Shown here piece by piece: positions 11,876 through 23,266 of a stretch of 64,000 nt of DNA. This DNA is from Notolepis coatsorum (taxonomy: Eukaryota > Chordata > Actinopteri > Aulopiformes > Paralepididae). Below the pieces are notes generated by a model. The model saw nothing but the letters and a program-made list of their open reading frames with translations, was not told where the DNA came from and searched no databases. The stretch is taken from the NCBI GenBank assembly GCA_963971535.1, contig OZ020586.1, positions 72,649,061-72,713,060 of the forward strand. The letters run 5' to 3'. The translations under genes were made by a program, and so were the position numbers. The stretch's first letter is position 1. The number at the start of each line of letters is the position of its first letter.

Positions 11876-12472
11876 TAGGGCTGGGACTTTATCGCATTAA
11901 TTTCGATTAATTAACTACAGAAAGAATTCAAAGTTAAAAAAAATGTATGCATTTAATCGCATGATGATTTTTCTTTATTGTGTAAGAATGTTACCTTTCA
12001 AAGGAGACCAGACTCATGCATGTGCTATAAGTATAAAGTATAATAAATCGCTAATAACTTTTTTTCTTAGTCTGGTTTGTTCATAAAAGGAAAAAAAATA
12101 AGAGAAATTTAGATCAATCAAGAGTTTTTTTTTTCAATGGTCAACTGTTCTGGAATGTACTTGAAAGTACTGCGTTTTACTTTTACCTCGAAAGTGCTTG
12201 AGTTTACAAAAGGTCCTTTGCGCTATATATATATTATTCCTAAAATTACTGCACTTTGTAAAAAAAAATTGCATTGATCTGTTGGTCTGTGTAGTAGCTA
12301 ATACAGGATTTTGCTGCTTAAACGTATGTATAATGTATATTCATTGATTCACATTTATTTGAATTGAAAAATTTTGCTTTTCGCATCAAATATTGATTAG
12401 ATTAATATTCTATGAATTAACTGTAAAGTCTTGAATTAATTAGATACTAATTTGTATCGAGTCCCACCACTA
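11876..12472. mobile_element. hAT-like MITE, TAGGGCTGGGAC ends
   Basis: Starts TAGGGCTGGGACTTTATCGC and ends with the approximate complement (GAGTCCCACCACTA). AT-rich ATTAATTAAC motifs lie just inside each end. It is non-coding, with no exact target duplication visible. Confidence 0.6.
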
Positions 12473-12628
12473 AAATCTTTTTTACAAAAATTGTCCCCAC
12501 ACTAAACTATCTCAGTTCAAAAGGTAGGCGATACTGCCAGGATTCGATCATCATTGCAATTTTAACGTAGGCAGCGGTGCAAGGGAGATACAGGGAGGTC
12601 CGCGCAGTGGTTAGAATGGGGATCAGTA

Positions 12629-13128
12629 GAGGCGGTTAGGTGGCCGAGCGGAGATTGCGTTCGTCACCAGCCCCGGAGCTGTGAGCTGGATTCGCCTGTT
12701 CGAGTCCAGCTCACAGCTCCGGGGTTGTCACCAGCTTGGCTGGCCGTCTGCACTAATACAATTGGCTGTATTAGAGGGTGGGAGAAGCTGGCGGGGTGGG
12801 TCCGGGTCGTTGTAAACAGCGACTCCTACAGTTCGGTCGGGGCGCCTGCTAAGCGCGGATAGGACTCGAGGGGGATAGTGTGGTCCTCCTACACGCTACG
12901 CCCTCTCGATGAGAATCCGCGCTGCCAGGTGAAAAGAAGCGGTGATTGGCTGGACGTGTGTCGGAGGAAGCACGTGGTAGCCTCCACTCTCCCAGATGAT
13001 CTGACTGTGGGGGGTAAGTGCGCAGCGACCAGGAAGGGACTGGGAATTGGCATACGACTAACATTGGGATGGGAGAAAATCGGAGGAAAATGGAGGGGGA
13101 AAAAGACCAATAAAAAAAAGAAATTATA
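12629..13128 (+). mobile_element. tRNA-derived SINE (family A, copy 3)
   Basis: Flanked by a 13-bp target duplication ATGGGGATCAGTA (12616-12628 and 13129-13141), which fixes the ends. Box A (TGGCCGAGCGGAG) and box B (GTTCGAGTCC) are visible. Box B sits in the loop of a perfect 20-bp stem (arm CCCCGGAGCTGTGAGCTGGA and its complement), longer than in copies 1, 2 and 4. The tail ends in A-rich sequence. Confidence 0.9.
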
Positions 13129-13217
13129 ATGGGGATCAGTATACTCGGGTTTTGGCGCTCAACGGTTGGCGACAAAACCCGACTATACTATATATATATA
13201 TAAAGTATGTATAAAGT

Positions 13218-13695
13218 GGCGGCTACGTGGCGTAGTGGGCAAGGCGCTCGCCACGAATGACGGAGACGCTGGGCTTGCCTGTTCGAGCCCAGCGCTCCAC
13301 ATTGCTTTCAGTTTAGCTGGTCGTTCATACTAATACACATTGGCCGTATTAGGGGGTGGGAAACTGATGGGTGGGGATCGGGCGTTGTGGACAGCGACTC
13401 CTACAGGTCGGTTGGTGCGCCTGCGCAGTAGAATCAGGAGGTGTCGGGGGCAGCGTGAGCCTCCCACGCGTTACTCCTCGCCACTGAGAGATCGAGCTGC
13501 GCAGGTGAAAAGATGCGACTGCTGTTACCTCAAGTACCGGAGGGGACTTGTGCTATGTATGACTTAGTCCACATTGCAGCCGGCTTGTGGGAGGCAAGAA
13601 ACAGCGTTCGTGACAGGGGAGGGTTGAATTGGATGATACGAAATTGGGATGGGAGAAAATATAGAAAATGGGAGAAAAAAAGTGGATAAAAAAAA
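13218..13695 (+). mobile_element. tRNA-derived SINE (family A, copy 4)
   Basis: Same subfamily as the copies in the large minisatellite: box A TGGCGTAGTGGG, box B GTTCGAGCCC, same body and tail. The flanking direct repeats are AGTATGTATAAAGT (13204-13217 and 13696-13709). Confidence 0.9.
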
Positions 13696-13820
13696 AGTAT
13701 GTATAAAGTAATTGGGCCTCATTCAACAATACTCTATATTATTTTTCTTATATTCTTGCTTACCTGTCTGTTAAGAGAACAATAAGAAAAGCCACGCCAC
13801 ATTCATCAAGCCGTTCTTAA

Positions 13821-14235
13821 CACTTTGATTGCCAGCGTGGCGTGCACTATTTATCGTTGAATGCCACCACCCACTTCAATGATAGCGCTCTAAACGCATA
13901 ATCTATGTCTTAAATTATGACTATGTGTCTAATCTGCCCGTCGCTTATCAATGACTTGTTTGCAGTCAACATTGTCAAAACGGATTGTTTTTTAATCGGT
14001 TCATTTCCGTTTTATAGCATTTTGAAAAGCCCTCGTTTTCTTGAAAGTTTCAGGAAAATATATAGATTCCGTGATAAACGGCATTTACTGGAATATTCTG
14101 GAATACACAAAAACGTTGTCATTTTTCTGCCTATTTATGAATCGTTTTCAAATAAACGCTAGATTATCGATAGTATATGTGTACTTATGCACGCTAGAGA
14201 AGCGGGCTGAAAAATATATTCTCTCATTTCCTGAT

Positions 14236-14286
<51 letters not shown>

Positions 14287-14704
14287 TCCGATTACCCCAA
14301 GACTTGTAAAATAAATTGCTTACCTCAGATCAGATGTTCTCCAAAAAGATTATTCCAATTCCTGAGCGCCATTCCAAATATCGATCGCGTTTATTGATTC
14401 AGCGCTGGGTACTGTAAATATGTATTCCACGTTGTTTTGCGGCTCGGCAATCACTTCGATCCTTCAGTTGGCTTGACGGAAAAGTTAAATAAGGAAACTG
14501 GACCATCAGTCTAATCCAATGGGGTGCAGTACCACAGGGAGAGACGATAGGGGGCGGTATTTTCCCAATGGAGCTCAGAGAGAGTCTGCAGCACTAGCGT
14601 GAGGCTCGATTAATGAAATACGACAAACAAACGCTATATAGCGCTGCTGGCATTCAACTGCCGGCATGAACTAACGACAAAAAGCGTCCGTGGCACTCAA
14701 AGTG
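13821..14704. mobile_element. piggyBac-like MITE (copy 1), TTAA flanks
   Basis: Flanked by TTAA (13817-13820, 14705-14708). Ends are CACTTTGATTGCC and GGCACTCAAAGTG, a near-perfect 13-bp terminal inverted repeat. The interior around 13905-14170 is homologous, in opposite orientation, to 50190-50460. TTAA duplication is the hallmark of piggyBac-type transposition; no transposase is encoded here. Confidence 0.85.
14238..14284 (+). repeat. (CA)n microsatellite
   Basis: About 23 CA dinucleotides without interruption, inside the piggyBac-like MITE. Confidence 0.95.
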
Positions 14705-15248
14705 TTAACGTCCAAATCTGTTCTTACCCAGGTGTGTTGCATGATGAATCCCACTCATTCTTAAACTCAATTGCGCGTTCGTGCTCAATTCATTTGCATA
14801 CAGACACGCCCGCCATCTCCTTATAAGGCGAATGAAGCGTGTGTAAAACAGCCGTGGTTCGGCATCTGATCCCTGTCTGATCCATTCAACAGGAAGCGAT
14901 TTGCGACTGATCTCAAAATGACACATACACACGTCTCACGACTCGCGACTCAGTGCATGTGTGTGTATGTTCCTGTGGGTCGCTCATCGCATGTGTGTGT
15001 GTGTGTTAATCTTCATCGTGTGTGTGTTAATCTGATGACAAATAAAGATTTATACTTAGTTGTACTTATAAATCGTTCCAGCAAAGTAGGCTTTGTCCAT
15101 ACTGAAGGACTGCGCGCTTGTCAAGAACCAATCGCGCAGTAGGTTCGGAAATACCGGATCTGTCACCTGTCATCTCTCTCTGAAATGTCCCTGTGGCTAA
15201 AACCCAGAGTGCGCTCAGAACTTGTAGGTGTGGAGGAGAGGAGAGGGG

Positions 15249-15352
15249 GGAGGAGAGGAGAGGAGAGGAGAGGAGAGGAGAGGAGAGGAGAGGAGAGGAG
15301 AGGAGAGGAGAGGAGAGGAGAGGAGAGGAGAGGAGAGGAGAGGAGAGGAGAG
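15249..15352 (+). repeat. (AGGAG)n pentanucleotide array
   Basis: A purine-only GGAGA/AGGAG array of about 100 bp. Strictly purine/pyrimidine strand bias makes it a candidate for triplex formation. It produces artefactual Glu/Arg/Gly open frames on one strand and Ser/Leu ones on the other. Confidence 0.95.
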
Positions 15353-15892
15353 GTTGTAAATATGCGTTCTATGCGTGCGGCCTGGGCAGCCAGCATCCAA
15401 CTGTTCTATCAGCAATATATAATCCATTTCAGAAGCAGAACACACGCAATAAGTTATAATAATATTTATTATTATTGAAAAGTTCTGGGTTTATAAAGTC
15501 GTATTTGGGAGTATTTGGGGGCAATTGACCAATGGTTTGCTTTCAACCCATGAACTCCTTCCTCTCACCTTTTTATATATATTTTTATTTTATCTACTAA
15601 AACTGTATTGTATTATATTGTTTGTTTTGTAAAGTGTCTTTGAGCATTAGGAAAAGCGCTATATAAATCTGATGTATTATTATTATGAATGGTAGGCTTT
15701 TTTAAATGTTTCTCATCTGGGTAAGAGTTTCTTATCTGGGTAAGAGTGCTCTCGACCACTCTTAGAATTTGGTCTTGCCTGAGAGAAAAGCAACAATAAG
15801 AAAACATTGCTGAATCCCAGGTAAGAACAAAATAAGAGGAAATGCTAGTTAAGACCGAAATCTGTTCTTATATTGCGTCATGAATGAGGCCC

Positions 15893-16685
15893 ATTGTCTC
15901 CATAGACAATGAATGGGAGACTAATGTTGTGAACACACGTAATGTTTTTTTTTTTTTTTATACCCAAATGAGCTTTATTCTACAGTATAGTAGTATTTTC
16001 AGTTCTGAAACAGAAAATTTACCCATATACTCATATGAGTATGACAACATTCCCCTGGTGTTGTCAGTATGATCTATAACATCTTTCCCAATTCAATGTC
16101 TATGGAGCAGCTCCAGACTTTATACTTAATGACATCAGAATTTAGAATTTCAGCACTCTAGTTTGGGGATTTGGGTGAGTTGTTCATGTTCACTAATATT
16201 TTTGGACTATCATAGTGTATGAATTTAGAAAATGGGCATAGTTCCCCTTTAATTACATCAATATTGTGCTGTCAGAACAGTATTATGTTTGTAGGTGAAG
16301 TATTTACCTACCTTGTTTAACAACCAGGAAATGCCCAAGAGCAGAGTTTATAGTGGCTTCTTGCTGCCTTTGTGGTAATATTGACATTGAATTGCATAAC
16401 TAATATGTGTGAATAATTAGAGAATCATGTATGCACTGCAAATGACCTTAGATATTGTGAATATACCACACCTTCTAGTGGTCAGACAATTATTATTGCA
16501 GCTTTAATTAAGTTACAGGTTTCTACAAGACACTCATATATAAATTGTATAAATTGTACCAATAAGGAGTAGTCCTAATGCAATACACTACAAAACAACA
16601 CTAACTAACCATTACTATACTATGTCCTTCTCATTTGTGCTAGGAGTGGGACGATCAATGCAATCACATAATATTTAATGGTACA
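15893..16685. other. No recognisable gene
   Basis: Begins with a small palindromic area (CCATTGTCTCCATAGACAATG) that may be the terminus of another MITE, with a weaker counterpart near 16095. The remainder is AT-rich unique-looking sequence. Confidence 0.45.
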
Positions 16686-16934
16686 GTAGGTAAAACAACA
16701 CACACCTGAACATGATATCTCATGGTAGGTTAAAACCATACCTATCTGAACATGATATCTCATGGTAGGTTAAAACCATACCTATCTGAACATGATATCT
16801 CATGGTATGATAAAACTATACCTACCTGAACATGATATATCATGGTAGGTTAAAACCATACGTATCTGAACATGATATCTCATGGTATGATAAAACTATA
16901 CATATCTGAACATGATATCTCCTGGTAGGTTAAA
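16686..16934 (+). repeat. 40-bp minisatellite, left part
   Basis: About six units containing GAACATGATATCTCATGGTA followed by GGTTAAAACCATACCTATCT-like words. The same unit resumes at 19918-20045, so a single array has been split by the ~3-kb segment in between. Confidence 0.9.
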
Positions 16935-17707
16935 AGGGAGACAGCACCCAAAAAACGCACAAGGTGAGTAGACCGCGGGACAGAAGGACCCGCGACCACC
17001 CCACCGCGCTCGCTACCAGGGAAACGTACGCGAAGCATAAGCTTGTGTTACCGCTCCCACACCTCATGGGGCTGGGGTTGTTAAACGAAGCCTTAGCAGC
17101 GGGGCAGGCCCGCCGCCGAGTCCAGGAGCCAGGACCTGACAGAAGGGACCTTGTGAGGTCAACGTGGCCGTGGCATCGAGACCTCTCCAGGTGTTTACTC
17201 GTGACACCACCCTTTACAACGCCAGCACATCGGACAGGACACAACAGGTGAAGGCCTTTCTCCGCCTGGCATGCCGCGAGAACCCCATGAGGGAGAGGCT
17301 CTGAAAGGCTCTGTGAGGAGGCTCTCTCTCTGGGGAGGATGCTCTGAAAACTCTCTGAGGAGGAGGCTCTCTCTCCGGGGAGGAGGCTCTGAAAACGCTC
17401 TAAGGAGGAGGCTCTGAAAAACTCCCAGAAGAGGCTCTCTCACCGAGGGGGAGGCTCCGAAAACTCCCTGAGGAGGCTCTGCAACTCCCTGAGGAGGAGG
17501 CTCCGAAGCTCTCCAAGGAGGCTCCCCCCCATAATCCTGTGGGGTCAGCTGGCATACCGGGGGGACAACCACTCCAAAAGAGGAGGTTGATCCCTTAACC
17601 CAGGCCGACAGGTAACTAGAGCAAAGCTCAATCTGTGCCCGGAGGACTGTGAACTACACAGGAGCGCCTAGAGGGGCTGACTGTAAAAACAGTACCCCGA
17701 TGGCCCC

Positions 17708-17729
17708 GGGGGGGGGGGGGGGGGGGGGG
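17708..17729 (+). repeat. G22 homopolymer
   Basis: An uninterrupted run of 22 G within the GC-rich insertion; a strong G-quadruplex candidate and a likely sequencing problem site. Confidence 0.85.
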
Positions 17730-18059
17730 TGTTCGGCATGCCGAGCACAATGTCACAATCTCGTGGGCTCATCGGGGTCGCCAAAGCGAGTTGGGATCCG
17801 CCATGCAGACCCCAACTCACAGGCATACCCCTCGGGCCAATAAGAGAACTCGAGCCCGGTGACCTCATTATGGCAGGGGATGGAGGGAAGGGGTCCCACA
17901 GACAGTGTAGGCTCGGTCCCACGCCCAACACCTCCTGCCGCATCATATGGGGGTCCCCGGACCTTTAACACACTCCTCCGAGGAGGCTCTCTCACTGACG
18001 GGGAGACTCTGAAACTCTCTGAGGAGGCTCTGAACTCCCTGAGTTTCAGCCAATGCCTC

Positions 18060-19190
18060 TCTGAGTTTCAGCCAATGCCTGCTCGACGCTACGGATGCCG
18101 AGGGCGCCAGCCCCAACCTGACAGAGCGGAATTCCACATACATGCGTCACCCCGCTGAGCGTACAGGGGAACTCTAGTGATGGGAGCGCTCGTTTTACGC
18201 TACCTGCTCACCACACGCACAGTCAGAATTTTTATATGGTTTATATCCCCCCGACTTGCCGCCCACCTATTTTACCTTACCACGTAGAGTGAAGACATAT
18301 ACGAGGCGAAAGGGGAGCAGTGCCCCTAGCCATGTGTTGATGTACATTGCTTTGAAAAGCCAACACACCATAGCAAGTCACCAATCGTGAATTCAGGGTC
18401 TACGCTTGTTCAGGCACACACAAAATACACAGTAAAAAGATCACACGTTTGTTCCAACAAAAACTCGCACTCACAGAGGGATTTTTATTTCAAACGTAGC
18501 ATTTTGGGGGAGGGGGGGGGAGAATAGGGGGGTTAGGTGAAAAACAGGAGAGTGGGGAAGAGGGGTAGAGGGAGGGGAGACACAGTCAAGGTCCAATCCC
18601 TCGCCCGTCACCTCCAATGCCCGCTCGACGCTGACGGGAGCTCTTGTTTTGTGCCACCTCCTCGTCACACGCACGGTCAGAACTTCACCAAATTGATATA
18701 ACACATCCAATGAGTGGTTTATATCCCCCCCCCCCCAACCAGCCTCATGTAAAGTGAAGAGACACACAAGGTGAAAAGGAGAGTGCCTCCAGCCATGTGT
18801 TGTTTTCCCAAGCATGGCCATATGCACGCGTCATCGCACAGAAAAACCACAGCACGAAGCTAGCCACCAACCGTGAGTCCTAGGTCCACGTTTGTCTAAA
18901 AACGTGGCCACACGAGCACCAGCGGCTCCATTCACAAGCAAGAATTGCCCCGTAACACTCATACTTTGAGGCATACACAACACGTTCAGTGAAATGTTTA
19001 CACGCTGCTTCAATAAAACCCCGCCCCTCCTAAGAGGGTCTGTTTATCGAAAGAAACGTAGTTGTTTTAGGGGGGGAGGAATATGGGGGTTTAGGTTGTA
19101 AGAGAGAAAAAACAGAGGAAGAGAGAGGTGAAGGAAAAAGGGGGGGGATACAGCCTGCCAGGCCTAGCCCCGTCCCCTTACCTGCTGCCG
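18060..19190. repeat. Diverged tandem duplication of ~550 bp
   Basis: The two halves align through GCTCGACGCT, CACACGCACRGTCAGAA, TTTATATCCCCCC, AAGTGAAGA, CAGCCATGTGTTG-like words, CACCAAYCGTGA and a terminal G-rich GGGGGAGG block. Many substitutions and indels separate them, so the duplication is old. Confidence 0.7.
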
Positions 19191-19917
19191 GGCGTGGCGC
19201 AGTCTTCTTGAGGTGCGCTCCAACTGCCGCTTCTCTCTCCATGTTTACATCTCGCGTCTCTCGCCATTTGGGGTCGGGGCTCTAATTGAACCCTGACTTC
19301 GCCAACGAGGCATCAAAGATGAAACCCCCGCCCCCTCCATGCAACACTCTGGGATGTGATGGTAGGGGGCGCAAGGCCTTCTCCGGCACCAGCATTGCCG
19401 TAGAACCGGAGGGACTTGAACCCGGGAGCAAGCAGGCGGAGAGCTTGTGCCGCAATCGTCTGCCATCAGAGAGACCGCGCCCGTTCTGTCGGGGGTCCGC
19501 TTGATGGCGACGCCGGAGCTACCTTTCTCACGAGTGAGGGGCGCTCGACGGTATTTGGGCGGCACTATACTCTGCGCTGTTTACCAATGGGGCGAACGGC
19601 GGAGGTTGGGAGGAGGGAGTGCTGGTGGAGCCCCAGGGGCTTCTCGAGTCTTGGTGGTGATGCCATCTCGAAGAAACAGCAACAAGAAAACTATAAGCTA
19701 CATTTTCACTGTCTAATGTCTATGGTGCGCTTGTAGCAAAAGCTTCCGAATGAAAATATGAGGGAAGGACGAGACACAGTCACACCCCTTGCTTATATCC
19801 ATAAGCGGAAATGGCCGTGGCCGGGCAAATTATGGGTGCATGTAGCGAAAGTTTTCAGTGATAAATAGGTCATGAGGTTAATTCCCATAGAGCAGAACGC
19901 AAAGCAAGGAACGAAAT

Positions 19918-20045
19918 GTAACATGATATTTCATGGTAGGATACAACTATACCTACCTGAACATGGTATCTCATGGTAGGTTAAAACTATACCTACTGTA
20001 TCTGAACATGATATATCATGGTAGGTTAAAATTATACCTACCTCA
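19918..20045 (+). repeat. 40-bp minisatellite, right part
   Basis: Three units of the same repeat as 16686-16934 (CATGATATTTCATGGTAGG, ACTATACCTACC), continuing the array on the other side of the GC-rich insertion. Confidence 0.85.
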
Positions 20046-20240
20046 ACTCTTCAGAAGTTGTTGAAGTTGGTAGTGGGTTCAAAACTGAAGGTACTGTCAT
20101 CATATGGTATTTATTTATTATATATATATTATATATTACATATTTATAGGTATATTTATATAAATGTATTGGATTGTATAGAGATACAGTGTTTATACAT
20201 GTAATTAACAATAGATTAAATTATAATTTGTGATCATTAA

Positions 20241-21681
20241 CTCATTCAACGCCAGTCACGATGATAGTCGGGGTAACTCGCCACGCGCTTGAGCGCCAAT
20301 CACGAGTATAGTCGGGTTTTAATCGTTCTTTTATTAGCGATATCCATTCATTTTCATCCATCCAGCCTGATGTTATCGTTGGGAATGGGTCTGAGCTCGC
20401 AAAAGGGCAAATACCGCCCCCTACGCCTTCCGGCTGGTATTGCACTCCACTGGGAATGGTATAGTTTTTTTTCTCTGACGATCCAAGCCGTGCGGGCATG
20501 GTTTAAATAATCATGCGAGGTATCCTGATTTCAACGATATATCTGCGAGGCTGCCCCCCCCCCCCCCCCCCCCCTCATATGCAATGCTGTTGAACGTGGC
20601 ACGGACCTCCGCGCCCAGTACTTCAAAAAGCGATCAGATAATTGGATTATTTATTTTGCATTACATCAGATACAAGGTAAGAACATTATATATAAATTTG
20701 ATCGTTGATCTGATATGTATTTCTACCCTGATCGACACTGTATCTGTGTGTACAGTATGTGTGGCTGTTTTCCGTTGGGTGCAGGAGGTGGGGGGGGGGG
20801 GGGGGGGCGCAGCGCTACGGGGGCCATTTCATGTATGCACGAGGAAGGACAATAATGATGATCTAGCGTTGATTTCAGGAATATTCGATAACCAGCCGAA
20901 AAATTACAACGTGTTTTGTGTATTCCACTAAAGGGCTATTATCGCATCTTTCTCTGGAATTACTAGAAATCACCAAAACTATACTCGTATTCAAAACGGT
21001 ATCAAACGGAAATATACAGATGAAAAAACAATCCGTTTTGTACTTTCTTTTTTCTTTTCTTTTTTTTCTCCTTCTTTTTCCGATTTTTCTCCCATCCCAC
21101 TGTTAGTCGTTATGCCAATTCCCAACCCCCCTTCCTGGTTGTTGCACACTTTCCCCTACTGTTGGTCCGAGAGGCCGGAGACTGTCACATGCTTTCCTCC
21201 GACGCATGTGCAGCCAGCCGGCAGCCAGCCTGGCCGCGCAGATTCTCACTGGGAGAGTGTAACGTGTGGGAGGCCGCACTACCTCTCACCAGATCCTACC
21301 TTCACTGAGCAGGCGCCCCGACCGAACTGTAGGGGTCGCTGTCCACAACGCCCAGGACCCACCCACGGCTCCCCTCCCCCTAACTCAGCCAAACGAGTTA
21401 GTATAGCGATCAGCCCGAGCCAAGGCAATACTGACTCTCCGGGAGTCGAGACCGCAGCCTCTTGCATTGGTGACGAGCACAATCTCCGCTACGCCACCTG
21501 ACCGCCCATCGTTTTGTACATGTTGACTGCAAGCAACTCACTGATAATTGACGAGTGTATTAGACCCATAGCCATAATTTAAGATATATTTTAAGCACTC
21601 GCAAATCTCCCAGTCCTCCCATTGATTAAAGCGGTGGCGCTCTAGCGCCCTCTCGCACACTTAAGCGTGGCGGTCAATGAG
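20241..21681. mobile_element. piggyBac-like MITE (copy 2) carrying a SINE
   Basis: TTAA at both sides (20237-20240, 21682-21685). Ends are CTCATTCAACGCC and GGCGGTCAATGAG, imperfect terminal repeats. Parts of the interior (AAATACCGCCCCCTA, TTATTAGCGAT, AAAACAATCCGTTT, ATAGCCATAATTTAA) recur in the copies at 13821 and 49597. It contains a C21 tract (20554-20574), a G18 tract (20790-20807) and an inserted SINE (21044-21509). Confidence 0.85.
21044..21509 (-). mobile_element. tRNA-derived SINE (family A, copy 5)
   Basis: Minus orientation, with the poly-T left end being its tail. The flanking direct repeat CGTTTTGTAC (21034-21043, 21510-21519) sets the boundaries exactly and interrupts a conserved word of the host MITE. 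Box A (TGGCGTAGCGGAG) and a box-B-like GGTCTCGACTCC are present on the minus strand. The long hairpin of copy 3 is absent. Confidence 0.9.
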
Positions 21682-21685
21682 TTAA

Positions 21686-22091
21686 AAAGGGGTAGGAATT
21701 TTTTAAAGTGTATACTTCTTCCTACTCCTTTTTTGAACAGGGTAAACTATGATTTGTTTATGTTTCTCTTTTTTTATTGTCTTTTGTATTATGTCAAATT
21801 AACAGATATATTTTAGTTTTTATACTTGTTCGAAAATATTAATCTTCCATATCTGGTTTAAATCACAACATTTTCAACTGCGTGCTGGAGAATAAATGGA
21901 ATAGCTAGTCAACAGGAAGCAGTGAGCACTGTGCATGAAGCACACTGAGCAGCATGTCTGTAAAGCTACATGCTAGGAGGAGTATTATCCAGTACCTGGG
22001 CATGAAACTCACTTTTTAGCCCTACAACCACAGTGGTTCCTGGACTCAAACTGTCTCCAGCCATTTCAAATATTTCCTAGTCAGTATAGGT
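21686..22091. other. No recognisable gene
   Basis: AT-rich stretch without exons or element ends that I can define. Confidence 0.45.
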
Positions 22092-22095
22092 TTAA

Positions 22096-22384
22096 AGGTG
22101 CTATAGATAACGTTTTTATGTAGCGTAATCACTTAAATAAAATAATACATCCACAGAGCTTTTAGAACGGTTCGGAATAAAAGTATTGCTTTTCACCCCC
22201 AAAACAGTTTGATTAATGAATTTATAATTAAAAAGATTTTTGAGGGTCGAAAATGTATGTTGTTGTTTACATGTTGCGTGCATGTATCCCCTCCCTACTT
22301 CCCCATGTGGAATGCACCTGATTGGATACATTACATGCTGGTGCTCTAGTGCGACATCTAGTGGCTGAATGTTCTATAGCACCT
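22096..22384. mobile_element. Small MITE, AGGTGCTATAG ends, TTAA flanks
   Basis: Ends are AGGTGCTATAGATAA and TTCTATAGCACCT, inverted over about 12 bp, between TTAA at 22092-22095 and 22385-22388. TTAA duplication fits piggyBac or Kolobok-type transposition. The word GCGACATCTAGTGG near the right end is a common subterminal motif of such elements in fish. Confidence 0.75.
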
Positions 22385-22730
22385 TTAACGATTGTTTAAG
22401 GCAAGCAGTTTTGATTTACTGCCTACTGGAAAGAGCAAGGAGCATTGGAGAGCAACCAGAGCAAGTGAAATCCTTACAAAAAAGCAAACCCATCAGCAAA
22501 CGTCAAAAGTGTAAGGCTCATTTGATTGTTTTGGTGATTTATTTCACAGCAGAAAAGTTTGATCGAATAAATGTCAATGTAGAACTGTACCTCTACAATG
22601 TTATCCTCCCCAGTGGGCGTGAGTTATAATATTAGGACTCATTGGGGCTTAGTTGATATATTTCCTTTACTAATGTCTTATGAACCTTTAGACTTACCAC
22701 ATCTTCCTCTCGCTTCCATCTGTTCCTCAG

Positions 22731-22787
22731 CAGCAGCAGTAAGCAGTGCTGATGTCATAGTCTCTGAGAGCCACGATCATCCTGCAG
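22731..22787 (+). CDS. Exon 1 (first recognised) of a Thr/Asp-rich multi-exon gene
   Basis: A pyrimidine-rich acceptor (CTTCCATCTGTTCCTCAG) precedes 57 nt, followed by the donor GTAACA. Read as phase 1 to phase 1 it is open for 19 codons (18 whole codons, AAVSSADVIVSESHDHPA, plus split ones). Later exons share phase, length class and composition. The true start exon with the initiator Met is not identified. Confidence 0.5.
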
Positions 22788-23185
22788 GTAACAAGTTAGT
22801 TAATATCAACATTGGCACAATGCATAATGCATGTGTTAATATTGCACATAATTAATTATTAAGATAATTGTAGCTAAGGGGCTACACAACCCTGACTGTA
22901 TTGAAATGCTAGATTAAACCACTACTAAAGAATATTAATTAGCCAGACAGTATAGGTACACAAAATGGCGGACACTCTATTAACTGTGAGGGGACAGTGA
23001 TACAAAGTTGAATAATCACGTTAATAGTAATAGAAAGCATACATATTATACATAGCGCAGATCTCCTTTAATACGATAATGTCAATGCAACAATGTCAGA
23101 GGTAACGATAGTCCTGAACTACGAGTACTCGACCATTGATGCTTGGAATGGAGTGAGAAGAAGCGAGCAGCACGGGGAAAGCAAG
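22788..23185. other. Intron-like sequence, no feature
   Basis: AT-rich sequence following the donor at 22788; nothing recognised. Confidence 0.4.
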
Positions 23186-23266
23186 ATGGCGGGTGGAGAC
23201 GGTAATTCTCTGGAGCTCCTACTCCAGAGAGCCGCAGACAAACTTGGGATAATCCTGTCGTCGCTG
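23186..23266 (+). CDS. Possible first coding exon (unlinked)
   Basis: GCAAGATGGCGG is a good vertebrate initiation context. The 27-codon frame starts MAGGDGNSLELLLQRAADKL and runs to a donor-like CTG|GTGAGG in phase 0; without splicing it stops soon after. The local sequence is richer in CpG than its surroundings. Phase 0 does not fit the neighbouring phase-1 exons, so it would belong to another gene or is chance. Confidence 0.22.

Larger units (their letters stand above)
13714..15892. mobile_element. Inverted-repeat element, GGGCCTCATTCA ends
   Basis: Starts GGGCCTCATTCAACA and ends TGAATGAGGCCC; ATT flanks both ends. Subterminal words concerning CTTATATT and TCTTACC recur in inverted form. 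Inside lie a piggyBac-like MITE (13821-14704), an AC microsatellite and a GGAGA array. It has no transposase. Superfamily is uncertain (a 3-bp duplication would fit PIF/Harbinger). Confidence 0.55.
16935..19917. mobile_element. GC-rich ~3-kb insertion of unknown type
   Basis: This block is much richer in G+C than its surroundings and interrupts a 40-bp minisatellite, so it inserted as a unit. It holds a purine-rich GAGGAGGCTCT tandem region (17285-17525, echoed at 17965-18060) and a diverged tandem duplication (18060-18600 against 18605-19190). On the minus strand, donor-like sites occur (GCAGCAG|GTAAGG near 19181, GGAG|GTGACG near 18615). No terminal repeat or known protein was recognised. 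A retroelement with its 5' end near 19917 on the minus strand is one possibility. Confidence 0.4.

Noticed and set aside
15163-15478. Arg/Glu/Gly and Ser/Leu rich frames
   Set aside because: Products of the AGGAG array on opposite strands.
17195-17572. Pro/Glu/Arg-rich 125-codon minus frame
   Set aside because: Produced by the GAGGAGGCTCT tandem repeat in the GC-rich insertion.
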